Source: Clostridiales bacterium
GTDB taxonomy: Bacteria; Bacillota; Clostridia; Saccharofermentanales; Saccharofermentanaceae
DNA: 52,657 nt
Assembly: GCA_017649645.1 (NCBI GenBank)
Contig: JAGCGK010000124.1
Location: 1 to 52,657, forward strand
Direction of reading: 5' to 3'
Of this stretch, positions 26,720-33,821 are shown in pieces. Both the position numbers and the translations under genes were made by a program. The notes beneath the pieces are model-generated. The model saw only the letters and a list, made by a program, of their open reading frames with translations. It was not told the origin of the DNA and did no database searches. Within the stretch, counting starts at the first letter, position 1, and each line of letters starts with the position of its first letter.

Positions 26720-26845
26720 TCAACATCGTTCAAATTCGAGGCGTGAGGATCTTTTCTCAAACGCTCGAGCCACAATTATTGCCCGGGAGTTAAGCATTCG
26801 ACAGCACATCATTGTATCTGTTCTATAACCAATGTTCTTGGACAT
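26720..26845 (-). CDS. Putative Cys/Met leader peptide upstream of metQ (41 aa)
   Basis: The ATG at 26845 has AAAGGAG at 8 nt, as strong as any gene here, and lies about 25 nt after the predicted transcription start. The peptide begins MSKNIGYRTDTMMCCRMLN and ends in ERC. Two Met, two Cys and another Met codon lie in a row immediately before the segment that can form an antiterminator, the arrangement of classical amino-acid attenuation. A related peptide lies in the metN leader. Its function as a regulatory peptide is inference. Confidence 0.65.
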   Translation of the reverse strand: MSKNIGYRTDTMMCCRMLNSRAIIVARAFEKRSSRLEFERC

Positions 26846-26877
26846 CTTCACGTCTCCTTTCGTCGTTCATGATGTTG

Positions 26878-26905
26878 ATTATATCCCATCAACCTACTAT
26901 GTCAA
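26878..26905 (-). promoter_or_regulatory. Promoter of the metQ operon
   Basis: Minus-strand TTGACA (26905-26900) and TATAAT (26883-26878), both perfect consensus, 16-bp spacer. The -35 box lies within the Rrf2-type operator. Confidence 0.85.
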
Positions 26906-26910
26906 TAGGT
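26892..26910. promoter_or_regulatory. Putative Rrf2 operator overlapping the metQ -35 box
   Basis: ACCTATTGACATAGTAGGT (minus strand) is an inverted repeat with arms ACCTA / TAGGT. The same 19-mer with one difference occurs before metN at 29115-29133, next to the Rrf2 gene. Binding would occlude the -35 box. Confidence 0.7.
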
Positions 26911-26953
26911 GAAACAATACGGTAAATCTATAGCATGTTATAAGTAAAATTTA

Positions 26954-27154
26954 TCACTCGCGAATCTTTCTTGGTATCAACGCTATTACCAGTGCTATTA
27001 AACCAGTAACAAATAGCACTCCGGCAACTACGTAATTACGGATATATACGTTGGTAAATTCTATTCTTACGGTATATAGCGGTTTATTGTAAACTCCCGC
27101 ACTGTCATCAGCTTTTTCAATAATATCATCATAAAGTCTCCGTTTATTACTCCC
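26954..27154 (-). pseudogene. Possible 3' remnant of a membrane-protein gene
   Basis: An open frame of 66 codons between metI's terminator and the metQ promoter ends in a convincing membrane helix (VVAGVLFVTGLIALVIALIP) followed by RKIRE and TGA. It has no in-frame ATG or ribosome site; an ATG after GGAG at about 27133 is in another frame. This looks like the tail of a decayed gene or a frameshifted small gene. It could also be chance. Confidence 0.3.
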
Positions 27155-27160
27155 TCATAT

Positions 27161-27191
27161 CAAAAAGCACGGCTTACTTATGCCGTGCTTT
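27161..27191 (-). terminator. Terminator of the metNI operon
   Basis: Minus-strand stem AAGCACGGC / GCCGTGCTT (9 bp, 8-nt loop) followed by TTT(T)T, 14 nt after the metI stop. It shows that metQ is transcribed separately. Confidence 0.85.
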
Positions 27192-27204
27192 GGAAAAATA
27201 GAAC

Positions 27205-27858
27205 TTATACTTTGCGTTTTTTCTTGGCTAACAACCCGCCTATTCCTTGTATGAGCATTACCATGATCACAAGAAGTGCAACTGTTGTCCAAAGAACATC
27301 TTTTTGATAACGGTAATAACCATACTGCAGTGCTATCGCACCAAGACCGCCGCCTCCGATGACTCCTGCCATTGCCGAATATCCGAGAACGGTCGCCACG
27401 TTGATCGCAGCACCCTGTAAAAGTGATGGTGTCGCTTCAGGCAGAATGAAGTGGATGATTATATATAAAGGAGAAGCACCCATTGAATTTGCAGCTTCAA
27501 TAATACCTGGCTGCACTTCACAAAGTGATGCTTCAACCATTCTGGCAACTATAGGGATCGCTCCTACTGTCAGCGGAACGATGGAAGCAACCGTACCTAT
27601 AGAAGAACCTGTAACGAATCTTGTAAACGGGATCAGCAATACAAGGAGAATAAGAAACGGAAGAGAACGCATGATGTTTACGATCGTTCCCAAGACCAGA
27701 TTGACGATCCTGTTTTCGAGAAGACGGCCCTTGGAAGTCACATAAAGGATAACGCCGAGAGGAAGTCCGATAATATATGAAAGCAATGACGCACAGAAAG
27801 TCATCTCAAGCGTCTCTAGGATACCTTTTTGAATTATCTGAATAATATACTCACTCAT
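27205..27858 (-). CDS. metI: Methionine-type ABC transporter permease
   Basis: A 217-residue permease with five helices. It carries the MetI-type EAA loop EAANSMGASPLYIIIHFILPEA and the Gly-rich YSAMAGVIGGGGLGAIALQYGY near the C-terminus. GGAGG lies 12 nt before the ATG, and the gene overlaps metN by 8 bp. It forms the MetN2I2 importer with metN and probably uses the MetQ encoded at 25780-26613. Confidence 0.94.
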   Translation of the reverse strand: MSEYIIQIIQKGILETLEMTFCASLLSYIIGLPLGVILYVTSKGRLLENRIVNLVLGTIVNIMRSLPFLILLVLLIPFTRFVTGSSIGTVASIVPLTVGAIPIVARMVEASLCEVQPGIIEAANSMGASPLYIIIHFILPEATPSLLQGAAINVATVLGYSAMAGVIGGGGLGAIALQYGYYRYQKDVLWTTVALLVIMVMLIQGIGGLLAKKKRKV

Positions 27859-28861
27859 GATCTCTTGCTACCTCCGATACTGTAAGTCCGCTTTTCTTGA
27901 AAAAATCTATAACCACATCCTGTTCAGCTTTGTCCCTTGGAAGTTCAAGAACCATCTGGCCATAACCAATCCCTCCTACGCTTCTTGTATTGGCGCTGAG
28001 GATATTTACTTTCTTACCCGTGGTTTCCACCAGATTAGCTATAAAAGGTTCGCTTGCCTCAAGTCCGTCAAACACGATCCTTATGAGACGTCCGTCAGGA
28101 TCAGACGGATCAAAAGGATTACTCGGGAACACCAGTTTCTTAGCAGCCTCAGACTGTGGATTTCTGAATACTTCCTTCACTTCACCCACTTCAGCTAGCT
28201 TACCGTCATCTATGATGGCAACTCTGTCACAGATCTTTTCAATAACAGACATCTCATGGGTAATGATTATTATCGTGATCTTACGCTCCTCGTTTATCTT
28301 CTTGAGGAGCTCCAATATCTCCCCTGTTATCTTCGGATCCAGGGCACTTGTCGCTTCATCACAAAGAAGGACTTTAGGAGATGCAGCAAGGGCTCTTGCA
28401 ATAGCTACTCTCTGCTTTTGTCCTCCTGATAATCTGGCAGGATATGAATTCTCTTTATCCTCAAGGCCTACGACTTTCAGCATTTCACGGGCCTTTTCTT
28501 TTCGTTCTTTTCGAGAAACACCTGCAATACGAAGAGGTTGTTCAACGTTAGTTATTACTGTTCTTTGGCTAAGAAGATTGAAACCCTGAAAGATCATGGA
28601 GATCGAATGTCTTACTTCACGAAGTTCCTTAGGCTTAAGAGCCTTAAGGTCCTTGTCATAGTACTTGATACTTCCTTCGGAAATCTCCTCCAGACGGTTA
28701 AGGGTCCTAACCAAAGTGGATTTACCTGCACCGCTCATTCCAATAATGCCGAAGATCTCGCCTTCCTTTATCGAAAGGCTGACGTCTTTAAGCGCAGTGA
28801 ATTCTTTACCGTCGTTTTTGTATGTTTTATAGACATGTTCCAGTTCAAAAACATTACTCAT
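27851..28861 (-). CDS. metN: Methionine-type ABC transporter ATP-binding protein
   Basis: A 336-residue ATPase: Walker A GMSGAGKSTLVRTLNRLE, signature LSGGQKQRVAIARALA, Walker B VLLCDEATSALDP, H-loop IITHEMSVI. The C-terminal ~90 residues form the NIL domain that binds methionine for trans-inhibition in MetN (LEASEPFIANLVETTGKKVNIL). I take the ATG at 28861 (MSNVFELEHVYKTY), with AAAGGG 12 nt upstream, not the ATG at 28888, which lies against the leader hairpin. Confidence 0.94.
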   Translation of the reverse strand: MSNVFELEHVYKTYKNDGKEFTALKDVSLSIKEGEIFGIIGMSGAGKSTLVRTLNRLEEISEGSIKYYDKDLKALKPKELREVRHSISMIFQGFNLLSQRTVITNVEQPLRIAGVSRKERKEKAREMLKVVGLEDKENSYPARLSGGQKQRVAIARALAASPKVLLCDEATSALDPKITGEILELLKKINEERKITIIIITHEMSVIEKICDRVAIIDDGKLAEVGEVKEVFRNPQSEAAKKLVFPSNPFDPSDPDGRLIRIVFDGLEASEPFIANLVETTGKKVNILSANTRSVGGIGYGQMVLELPRDKAEQDVVIDFFKKSGLTVSEVARDHE

Positions 28862-28891
28862 AGAATTTATGATCCCTTTCATTTTCATTAA

Positions 28892-28930
28892 ATAGCCCGA
28901 GGCTTATTTATAAGCTCCCGGGCTATCGGC
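28892..28930 (-). promoter_or_regulatory. Conserved leader hairpin before metN
   Basis: Minus-strand ATAGCCCG / CGGGCTAT (8 bp) continues after a small internal loop into GCTTA / TAAGC. The block GCC-AT-GCCCGGGAGCTTA is shared with the metQ attenuator. Only a short U tract follows (ATTTAA), so it may act as a weak terminator or by masking the metN ribosome site. CTATAGGC inside the leader peptide gene (28996-29003) can pair with GCCGATAG at its 5' side (28923-28930). Confidence 0.6.
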
Positions 28931-28966
28931 ACAAATATTGTCTTAATTAAACAATACTCAGATAAA

Positions 28967-29062
28967 TCAAAGCGAGAAGAATGCCCGTTGTAATGGCCTA
29001 TAGTTCATATGCATTCGAATACACATATATCCGCACATGATGTTCTTCTCTGATCTTGTCAT
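28967..29062 (-). CDS. Putative Cys/Met leader peptide upstream of metN (31 aa)
   Basis: The ATG at 29062 has AAAGG at 7 nt and lies ~30 nt after the predicted transcription start. The peptide MTRSEKNIMCGYMCIRMHMN continues to RAFFSL. It shares the pattern K-N-I, M-C-x-R-M, N-x-R and R-A-F with the peptide before metQ, despite different DNA. Met and Cys codons precede the segment that pairs with the following hairpin. A regulatory role is inferred. Confidence 0.6.
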   Translation of the reverse strand: MTRSEKNIMCGYMCIRMHMNYRPLQRAFFSL

Positions 29063-29099
29063 TTGATTGCCTTTCTTTTTTGGTTTACAGGATGATGTG

Positions 29100-29128
29100 A
29101 TTATATTCATACTTACCTACTGTGTCAA
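29100..29128 (-). promoter_or_regulatory. Promoter of the metNI operon
   Basis: Minus-strand TTGACA (29128-29123) and TATAAT (29105-29100), perfect consensus with a 17-bp spacer. Confidence 0.87.
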
Positions 29129-29133
29129 TAGGT
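29115..29133. promoter_or_regulatory. Putative Rrf2 operator overlapping the metN -35 box
   Basis: ACCTATTGACACAGTAGGT on the minus strand, 18 of 19 identical to the metQ operator (26892-26910). It lies between metN and the divergent Rrf2 gene. Confidence 0.7.
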
Positions 29134-29142
29134 AATTAGTTC

Positions 29143-29177
29143 TTGATTTACCCTATTACCTTTCGGTATAATGGGTA
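29143..29177 (+). promoter_or_regulatory. Promoter and possible auto-operator of the Rrf2 gene
   Basis: TTGATT (29143-29148) and TATAAT (29167-29172), 18-bp spacer. An imperfect dyad TACCCTATTACC (29149-29160) / GGTATAATGGGTA (29165-29177) covers the spacer and -10 box, so the regulator could repress itself. Confidence 0.55.
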
Positions 29178-29200
29178 AAAACGAAAAGAGGTATAATCGT

Positions 29201-29608
29201 ATGATTTCTACAAGAGGACGCTACGCTCTAAGGGTTATGATGGACCTCGCTGAAAATGATAATGGCAGTTTTATCCCTCTTAAGGATATTGCTGAAAGGC
29301 AAGGCATCTCAAAAAAGTATCTTGAGATCATCGTTAAGGATATGGTTGCCGGTGGCCTGATAGTTGGAGCCAGCGGTAAAGGCGGCGGATATAAACTTTG
29401 TAAGAAACCCGAGAAATATAAGATCGGAGAGATCCTTGAACTTATGGAAGGTACTTTATCTTCTGTTGCCTGTTTGGCTGATAAAGATTTTACCTGCGAC
29501 AGGAGATCTCAGTGTCAGACTCTTCCGATGTGGAAGGAATACGATAAGATGGTCCACGATTTCTTCTATAAAAAGAAACTAAGCGACCTGATCCCGAAAG
29601 ATAAGTAA
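29201..29608 (+). CDS. Rrf2-family regulator with three cysteines
   Basis: A 135-residue winged-helix regulator: MISTRGRYALRVMMDLA, IPLKDIAERQGISKKYLEIIVKDM (HTH), the wing GASGKGGGYKL, and the three-cysteine segment ACLADKDFTCDRRSQC (C-x7-C-x5-C) where IscR-type members bind an Fe-S cluster. CymR-type members lack these. The ATG at 29201 follows AGAGGT; an ATG at 29171 overlaps the -10 box. It stands divergent to metN and two matching operators precede metN and metQ, so it most likely represses sulfur amino-acid import, in response to cluster or thiol status (inference). Confidence 0.9.
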   Translation: MISTRGRYALRVMMDLAENDNGSFIPLKDIAERQGISKKYLEIIVKDMVAGGLIVGASGKGGGYKLCKKPEKYKIGEILELMEGTLSSVACLADKDFTCDRRSQCQTLPMWKEYDKMVHDFFYKKKLSDLIPKDK

Positions 29609-29615
29609 TCATCAG

Positions 29616-29645
29616 AAGGCTGCCACAATGGCAGCTTTCTTTTTA
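29616..29645 (+). terminator. Terminator of the Rrf2 gene
   Basis: Stem GCTGCC / GGCAGC extended by AAG/TTT pairs, 5-nt loop, then TTTCTTTTTT. Confidence 0.85.
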
Positions 29646-29724
29646 CTCAAAATATCAAGTAAGATACTTTCATTTTGCTATACTAAAATTAGGATCGATC
29701 CTACAAATCCAAGGAGGAAACAGC

Positions 29725-30525
29725 ATGAGCAAGCTGGAGCTTTTGGCTAATGCTCTCGAATATATCGAAGAGCACATAACTGAAGATCTTCGCACTGAGG
29801 ACATCGCCAAGGCATGTTTTTGTTCACGCTCTTCCCTCGAGAAGCTTTTCCGCTTTGCAAATCACATCTCCGTAAGGGATTACCTGATAAGAAGAAGGAT
29901 GACCAAAGCCGGAAAGACACTTGTCGAGAACAATGATATCAGCATCCTTGATGTGGCAGTCATGTACGGCTATTCAAGCAACGAAGCTTTTACCAGGGCG
30001 TTCAGACAGGTGTGGAATCAGTTACCATCCGATTTCCGCTCTAAAAAGCGCATATCGGAAATTTACCCAAGGATGAATCCCGTCTTGGAGTCAGGAGATG
30101 ATCTTATGAAAACAAAATTCGACCTAAGTAACCTTTATGACCTTTTCTGTTCCCGTGAGAACTGCTGGTTTATCTGCTGCGATATCAATAGCCTCATTCC
30201 GATTAATAATATTTCCCGTAAAGCAGGAGATCTTGCTATACTCGAATCCATGAAAAGACTGGAAGAAGTTGCTGATGACAACGATCTGGTCTTCAGGATC
30301 GGCGGAGACGAATTCGTTATCCTTACCGATAGTCCGGATGAGACTAAAGCTCAGGAGAAACTTAACAAGATCCTAGCCAGGAACGGTGAATGCATAGAAT
30401 TCGAAGGTCAGGATATCCCTCTTTCGCTATACGGCTGCAAAGTAAAGCTCGAGAAAATGACTCGCTACAGCGAACTGTTTTCATCACTGTGGAAAGCCAT
30501 CACAGATTGTAAAGAAGGAAAATAA
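29725..30525 (+). CDS. AraC-type DNA-binding domain fused to a GGDEF-like domain
   Basis: A 266-residue protein. Residues 1-108 are an AraC/XylS double HTH (LRTEDIAKACFCSRSSLEKLF and ISILDVAVMYGYSSNEAFTRAFRQ). Residues ~130-266 look like a GGDEF domain: CCDINSLIPINNISRKAGD aligns with the D-x-(D/N)-x-F...N...GxxxGD substrate region and FRIGGDEFVIL holds an intact active loop. The domain is short (~135 rather than ~165 residues) and has no RxxD inhibitory site. Whether it makes or only binds a nucleotide is open. AAGGAGG precedes the ATG. Monocistronic. Confidence 0.8.
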   Translation: MSKLELLANALEYIEEHITEDLRTEDIAKACFCSRSSLEKLFRFANHISVRDYLIRRRMTKAGKTLVENNDISILDVAVMYGYSSNEAFTRAFRQVWNQLPSDFRSKKRISEIYPRMNPVLESGDDLMKTKFDLSNLYDLFCSRENCWFICCDINSLIPINNISRKAGDLAILESMKRLEEVADDNDLVFRIGGDEFVILTDSPDETKAQEKLNKILARNGECIEFEGQDIPLSLYGCKVKLEKMTRYSELFSSLWKAITDCKEGK

Positions 30526-30538
30526 AGCCCTCTTAAAG

Positions 30539-30575
30539 GACGTGCGCAAACGAAAAAGTCTGCGTGCGTCTTTTT
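30539..30575 (+). terminator. Terminator of the AraC-GGDEF gene
   Basis: Stem GACGTGCGCA / TGCGTGCGTC (10 bp, two G-U pairs), 12-nt loop, then TTTTT; it overlaps the last bases of the convergent gene. Confidence 0.75.
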
Positions 30576-31050
30576 ATGATTCGTTTACGAGTTTACCCGT
30601 CATATGCTCAGGGATAAGTTCCAGAAACTGTGCGCGCGGCAATGCTTGTGTGATCTCTCTTTGGATATATTCCTCATCATCGGAAAATTTACGGCAGAGA
30701 TTAATTCCTATCTCTTTTGCTTTTTCCGGATCATTTACGAACTTCATCCTTCCGAATATTATCACGCTCTTTATGTTTAATGCCCACTCGCCTTCTTTTC
30801 GAAAACCTTCGTCCATTACGACGAAGCTTACCTTGTCATTTTTCATCAAAGAGTCGATCTTATGACCTTCCTTGGCTCCGTGAAAATACAATCTCCCGTC
30901 TTCTTCACAGTACCAGTGATCGATCGGAATGCCGTACGGATAGTCGTCGTCACCTATCATCGACAGGACGCCTCTCGGTGCATTCTTAAGTACTTCGATG
31001 CACTCCTCATCACTGATCTGCTGCTTAAATCTTCTCATCTTTCTGAACAT
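30574..31050 (-). CDS. Pyridoxamine 5'-phosphate oxidase-like (NimA-type) protein
   Basis: A 158-residue split-barrel flavoprotein-like protein: MRRFKQQISDEECIEVLKNAPRGVLSM, DDDYPYGIPIDHWYCEEDGRLYFHGAKEGHKIDSL, and KVSFVVMDEG. These are hallmarks of the NimA/PNPOx-like family, some members of which reduce nitroimidazoles. AAGGAG lies 6 nt before the ATG (31050); a longer frame lacks a site. It follows a GNAT-fusion gene by 10 nt. Substrate unknown. Confidence 0.85.
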   Translation of the reverse strand: MFRKMRRFKQQISDEECIEVLKNAPRGVLSMIGDDDYPYGIPIDHWYCEEDGRLYFHGAKEGHKIDSLMKNDKVSFVVMDEGFRKEGEWALNIKSVIIFGRMKFVNDPEKAKEIGINLCRKFSDDEEYIQREITQALPRAQFLELIPEHMTGKLVNES

Positions 31051-31060
31051 AATCGACTCC

Positions 31061-31978
31061 TTATTTAGTGATAAAATACAGCTCATTCCATCTGATCTTG
31101 CCTTCCTTAAGGTCATCCATGAACGCCTTAAGCTTCATCGGCTCATGCGCTACATCCTTGGACTTTTCCTGAATGCACAAAAGGACCGCAACCTTCTTTT
31201 CCGGTGATCCATCAAGATAGAATTTAAGAAGTTTTCGAACAAGAGATTCATACTTAGGATTAACCCTGAGATATGGTCCCTCCTTCATCTCGAAAAAGTA
31301 CTCTATCAGATTAACCTCATAAGGAAACCACGGAAGATACCAAACTCCTTTAAGATCATATGCAGTCGAAAACGGATAGAATTCCGTATCCCAATAAAAC
31401 GGTTTGGACTTGGCTTTTCCTAAGTTTCTCTTATAGGCCTGAAACCTGAGCTTATCCTTAAGTTCAGGATAAGTCTTCTCGGTCTGACCGATGCTTATGA
31501 TCCCGAAATCAACCAAGATACCGCACCATAAAAGCTTATACATCTCAATACATTCAAATGTACCGCTCTTCTTTTTATGTTCATCAGAGATTCGATATCC
31601 GAGCTTCTTATAAAAGTCCACGGCATTGGTCCTGCTGTCGATCACGACCTTGAAAAAACCGAGTTCGCTTATCCATTTCTCGGCTTCCTCGATAACTCTT
31701 CTTCCAAGTCCCTTTCCGCGGTATTCGGGAAGAACTACAACACGGCCGAGGGAGATATTATTAACACCGCTTATCCTTGAAGGAACCTCATAGAATCTGC
31801 ATGTGGCAACCGGATATCCGTCATCCAGAAGAACGATATATCTCGTACCATCACAGTCATGCTCATCAAATTCCTCACGCAAAGGAATATGATGCTGACG
31901 GTTCATTCCCTCGATCCTGACGGAATACGCACCTGCACGCTGCCATTCTTCTTCAGCTCTTAATACTTCGATAGCCAT
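31061..31978 (-). CDS. GNAT acetyltransferase fused to an unrecognised C-terminal domain
   Basis: A 305-residue protein. Residues ~1-150 are a GNAT domain (LGRVVVLPEYRGKGLGRRVIEEAE with the acetyl-CoA loop, DFYKKLGYR), ending at the usual CIEMYK. Residues ~152-305 form a second, aromatic-rich domain (FYWDTEFYPFSTAYDLKGVW, PWFPYEVNLIEYFFEMKEGP) I cannot place. The ATG at 31978 has GGGAGA at 9 nt; a TTG two codons earlier is possible. An extended -10 TGTTATAAT lies upstream (32022-32014). Confidence 0.8.
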   Translation of the reverse strand: MAIEVLRAEEEWQRAGAYSVRIEGMNRQHHIPLREEFDEHDCDGTRYIVLLDDGYPVATCRFYEVPSRISGVNNISLGRVVVLPEYRGKGLGRRVIEEAEKWISELGFFKVVIDSRTNAVDFYKKLGYRISDEHKKKSGTFECIEMYKLLWCGILVDFGIISIGQTEKTYPELKDKLRFQAYKRNLGKAKSKPFYWDTEFYPFSTAYDLKGVWYLPWFPYEVNLIEYFFEMKEGPYLRVNPKYESLVRKLLKFYLDGSPEKKVAVLLCIQEKSKDVAHEPMKLKAFMDDLKEGKIRWNELYFITK

Positions 31979-32013
31979 AAGCAAGCATCTCCCAAATCAT
32001 ATTATCTTCTCGG

Positions 32014-32022
32014 ATTATAACA
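32014..32022 (-). promoter_or_regulatory. Extended -10 promoter element before the GNAT-fusion gene
   Basis: TGTTATAAT on the minus strand, directly after the response-regulator stop codon and ~35 nt before the GNAT start. The same nonamer precedes five other starts in this window. Confidence 0.5.
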
Positions 32023-32652
32023 TCACTTGTTACCGGTTAGATAGTAGACTGCCAGCTGCGTTCTGTGAGACAGACCTTCTTTCAGAAGGATATTGCTGAT
32101 ATAGTTCTTGACCGTTCCTTCAGAGATAAACAGTTTCTCCGCTATTTCCTTATTGGAAAGACCTGAAGCTACAGCCTCGATTATCTCGATCTCACGCTGA
32201 GTATACTTTTCCTTATCGAAATTATTGTTCGGCCTTATTCCCGCATCAACAAACTTATCGAAAACCTGTTCATCCATGACCTTCGCACCCTGATGGATGG
32301 ACTTTATCATCTGCTTAAGATCTTCAGGCTTATGATTCTTAATGAAGTATCCCTTGGCACCGTTCTTTACTGCCTGATCAACGAGCTTGTCATCATCGAA
32401 AGTCGTAAGGATCATGACCTTGCCGAGGCCTTCCTCAGCAAAGATCTTTGTCGCTTCTATACCGTCCATAACAGGCATCTGGATATCCATCAGTACAACA
32501 TCGCATTTGTTCTGGCGCGCGAGCTCAACAGCCTCTTTTCCGTTACCTGCAACACCGATAACATCAAAGTCATCATCCACATCAAGGATGATCTTCATTC
32601 CGTCTCTTACAAAGTCACTGTCATCCGCGATTATTACTTTGATCGGTTCCAT
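32023..32652 (-). CDS. NarL/LuxR-family response regulator
   Basis: A 209-residue two-component regulator. Receiver domain 1-120 with phospho-acceptor Asp in CDVVLMDIQMPVMDGIEA, acidic pair DDSD, conserved Thr in MILTTFDDDK and Lys in KGYFIKNH. LuxR-type HTH at the C-terminus (TQREIEIIEAVASGLSNKEIAEKLFISEGTVKNYI). GGAGG lies 6 nt before the ATG, inside the 3' end of the kinase gene (32-bp overlap). It probably regulates its own ABC operon via TGACTTTAGTCA at 36913-36924. Confidence 0.95.
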   Translation of the reverse strand: MEPIKVIIADDSDFVRDGMKIILDVDDDFDVIGVAGNGKEAVELARQNKCDVVLMDIQMPVMDGIEATKIFAEEGLGKVMILTTFDDDKLVDQAVKNGAKGYFIKNHKPEDLKQMIKSIHQGAKVMDEQVFDKFVDAGIRPNNNFDKEKYTQREIEIIEAVASGLSNKEIAEKLFISEGTVKNYISNILLKEGLSHRTQLAVYYLTGNK

Positions 32653-33802
32653 CTGTTTCCTCCGTTTTCTTCACTATAGGAAGTATCATATTTATCGAAA
32701 ACCCGTTCTCGGATTCGATATCGATATATCCCTTTACGTTTCTTACACGGGTCTTCATTCCCTGGATACCCATGCCTTCTTCTATGTGGGATGCTCCCTT
32801 ACCGTTATCTTTTATCGTCGCTCTTACTACTTCTCCCAAAACATTGATATTGATGTTTATCTCAGTACAACCTGAGTACTTGAGAGCATTCGTTACCGCT
32901 TCGAAAGTATTATCCAATATGATCTCCCAGATGTTCTCCGAGATCTCTTTGTCGTTTGCTTCCACCTCAAGCGTTGCCTTGATGTTATACTCTTCCTCAC
33001 ACTCATTACAAAGAGCCTGAAGTGATTTAAGAGCCATTCGCTTTTTATCGGGACGCTCATTACGGATAATAACTCTGATCTCATCCATACTGCCTCGAAG
33101 ATTATCGATTACTTCCTGAAGGATGGTCTTACTTTGTTCAGGCTTACTGTCCATAATGGCCTTCGCTGCTTCAAGCTTATAAAGCGATCCGTTAATGCTG
33201 TGACCGAGCTTATCGTGCAGAGCCTGTGAAAGTCTTCCCTTTTCTTCGAGAAGTTCGTTTTCGTGTATCAGACGGGACTTATTTAGTTCGTCACGGTGAG
33301 CGATATTTGTGTGCTCCATATCGGACTTAAGTCTCGATTCGTTTTCGATGTTTTCCTTATTAGTCTTTTCATACCAGTTGATGATCTTATAATGCTGAAA
33401 ATAAAGGACCAGTATTAAAGTCATTATGATGGTCGTTGACGGCAGGTCTATGTCTGCTTTGTAAGAAACCAACAGTAAAAAGTAGATCGCAAAGTAAAAC
33501 TGTGTTCCAAGATTCGACGTCAGATCGAGAATGAAGATGGTCGCATAGAAAATGCCTGTAACTGGAAAAAGGAATAAGGCAGAAACTGCCGTTATTCCCT
33601 CTCCGGATAGCCATATATATTTACGTTTGTTCTTATTGTCCAATTCCTTTGCGCAGGAAAAGAACAGGAATAAAGCTCCTATAAGGAAGTACATGACCAC
33701 GGACTTAAGATTCCTGTAATAGAGCACACTGTGCGCTATCAAAGCGAGTATTCCGACAACTTTGACAAACACGAAATAGTTGTTCCTAAGAAGCCTTTCC
33801 AA
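32621..33802 (-). CDS. Sensor histidine kinase (HisKA_3 type)
   Basis: A 393-residue kinase with about five N-terminal helices (1-130), a coiled-coil linker (ENIENESRLKSDMEHTNIAHRDELN), the HisKA_3 H-box ALHDKLGHSINGSLYKLE (~residue 194) and an HATPase_c domain (N-box DNTFEAVTNALKYSG, G1 KDNGKG, MGIQGMKTRV). Only short loops face outside, as in intramembrane-sensing kinases of antibiotic-stress systems. The start is TTG with GAGGT at 11 nt (8 nt spacer after GGTAA); no better start exists. Confidence 0.92.
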   Translation of the reverse strand: MERLLRNNYFVFVKVVGILALIAHSVLYYRNLKSVVMYFLIGALFLFFSCAKELDNKNKRKYIWLSGEGITAVSALFLFPVTGIFYATIFILDLTSNLGTQFYFAIYFLLLVSYKADIDLPSTTIIMTLILVLYFQHYKIINWYEKTNKENIENESRLKSDMEHTNIAHRDELNKSRLIHENELLEEKGRLSQALHDKLGHSINGSLYKLEAAKAIMDSKPEQSKTILQEVIDNLRGSMDEIRVIIRNERPDKKRMALKSLQALCNECEEEYNIKATLEVEANDKEISENIWEIILDNTFEAVTNALKYSGCTEINININVLGEVVRATIKDNGKGASHIEEGMGIQGMKTRVRNVKGYIDIESENGFSINMILPIVKKTEETDGTDQSNNRG

Positions 33803-33821
33803 GTAGTCTTACCTCAACATC

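Noticed and set aside
26614-26910. SAM (S-box) riboswitch or T-box upstream of metQ
   Set aside because: No S-box core (GAGGG...CCCGAUGAAACCCGG type) and no T-box GGUGGUACCGCG sequence; the leader instead fits a peptide-attenuator layout.
31061-31978. Frameshift joining two genes in the GNAT fusion
   Set aside because: The frame is continuous with normal codon use on both sides and no internal start with a ribosome site at the junction.
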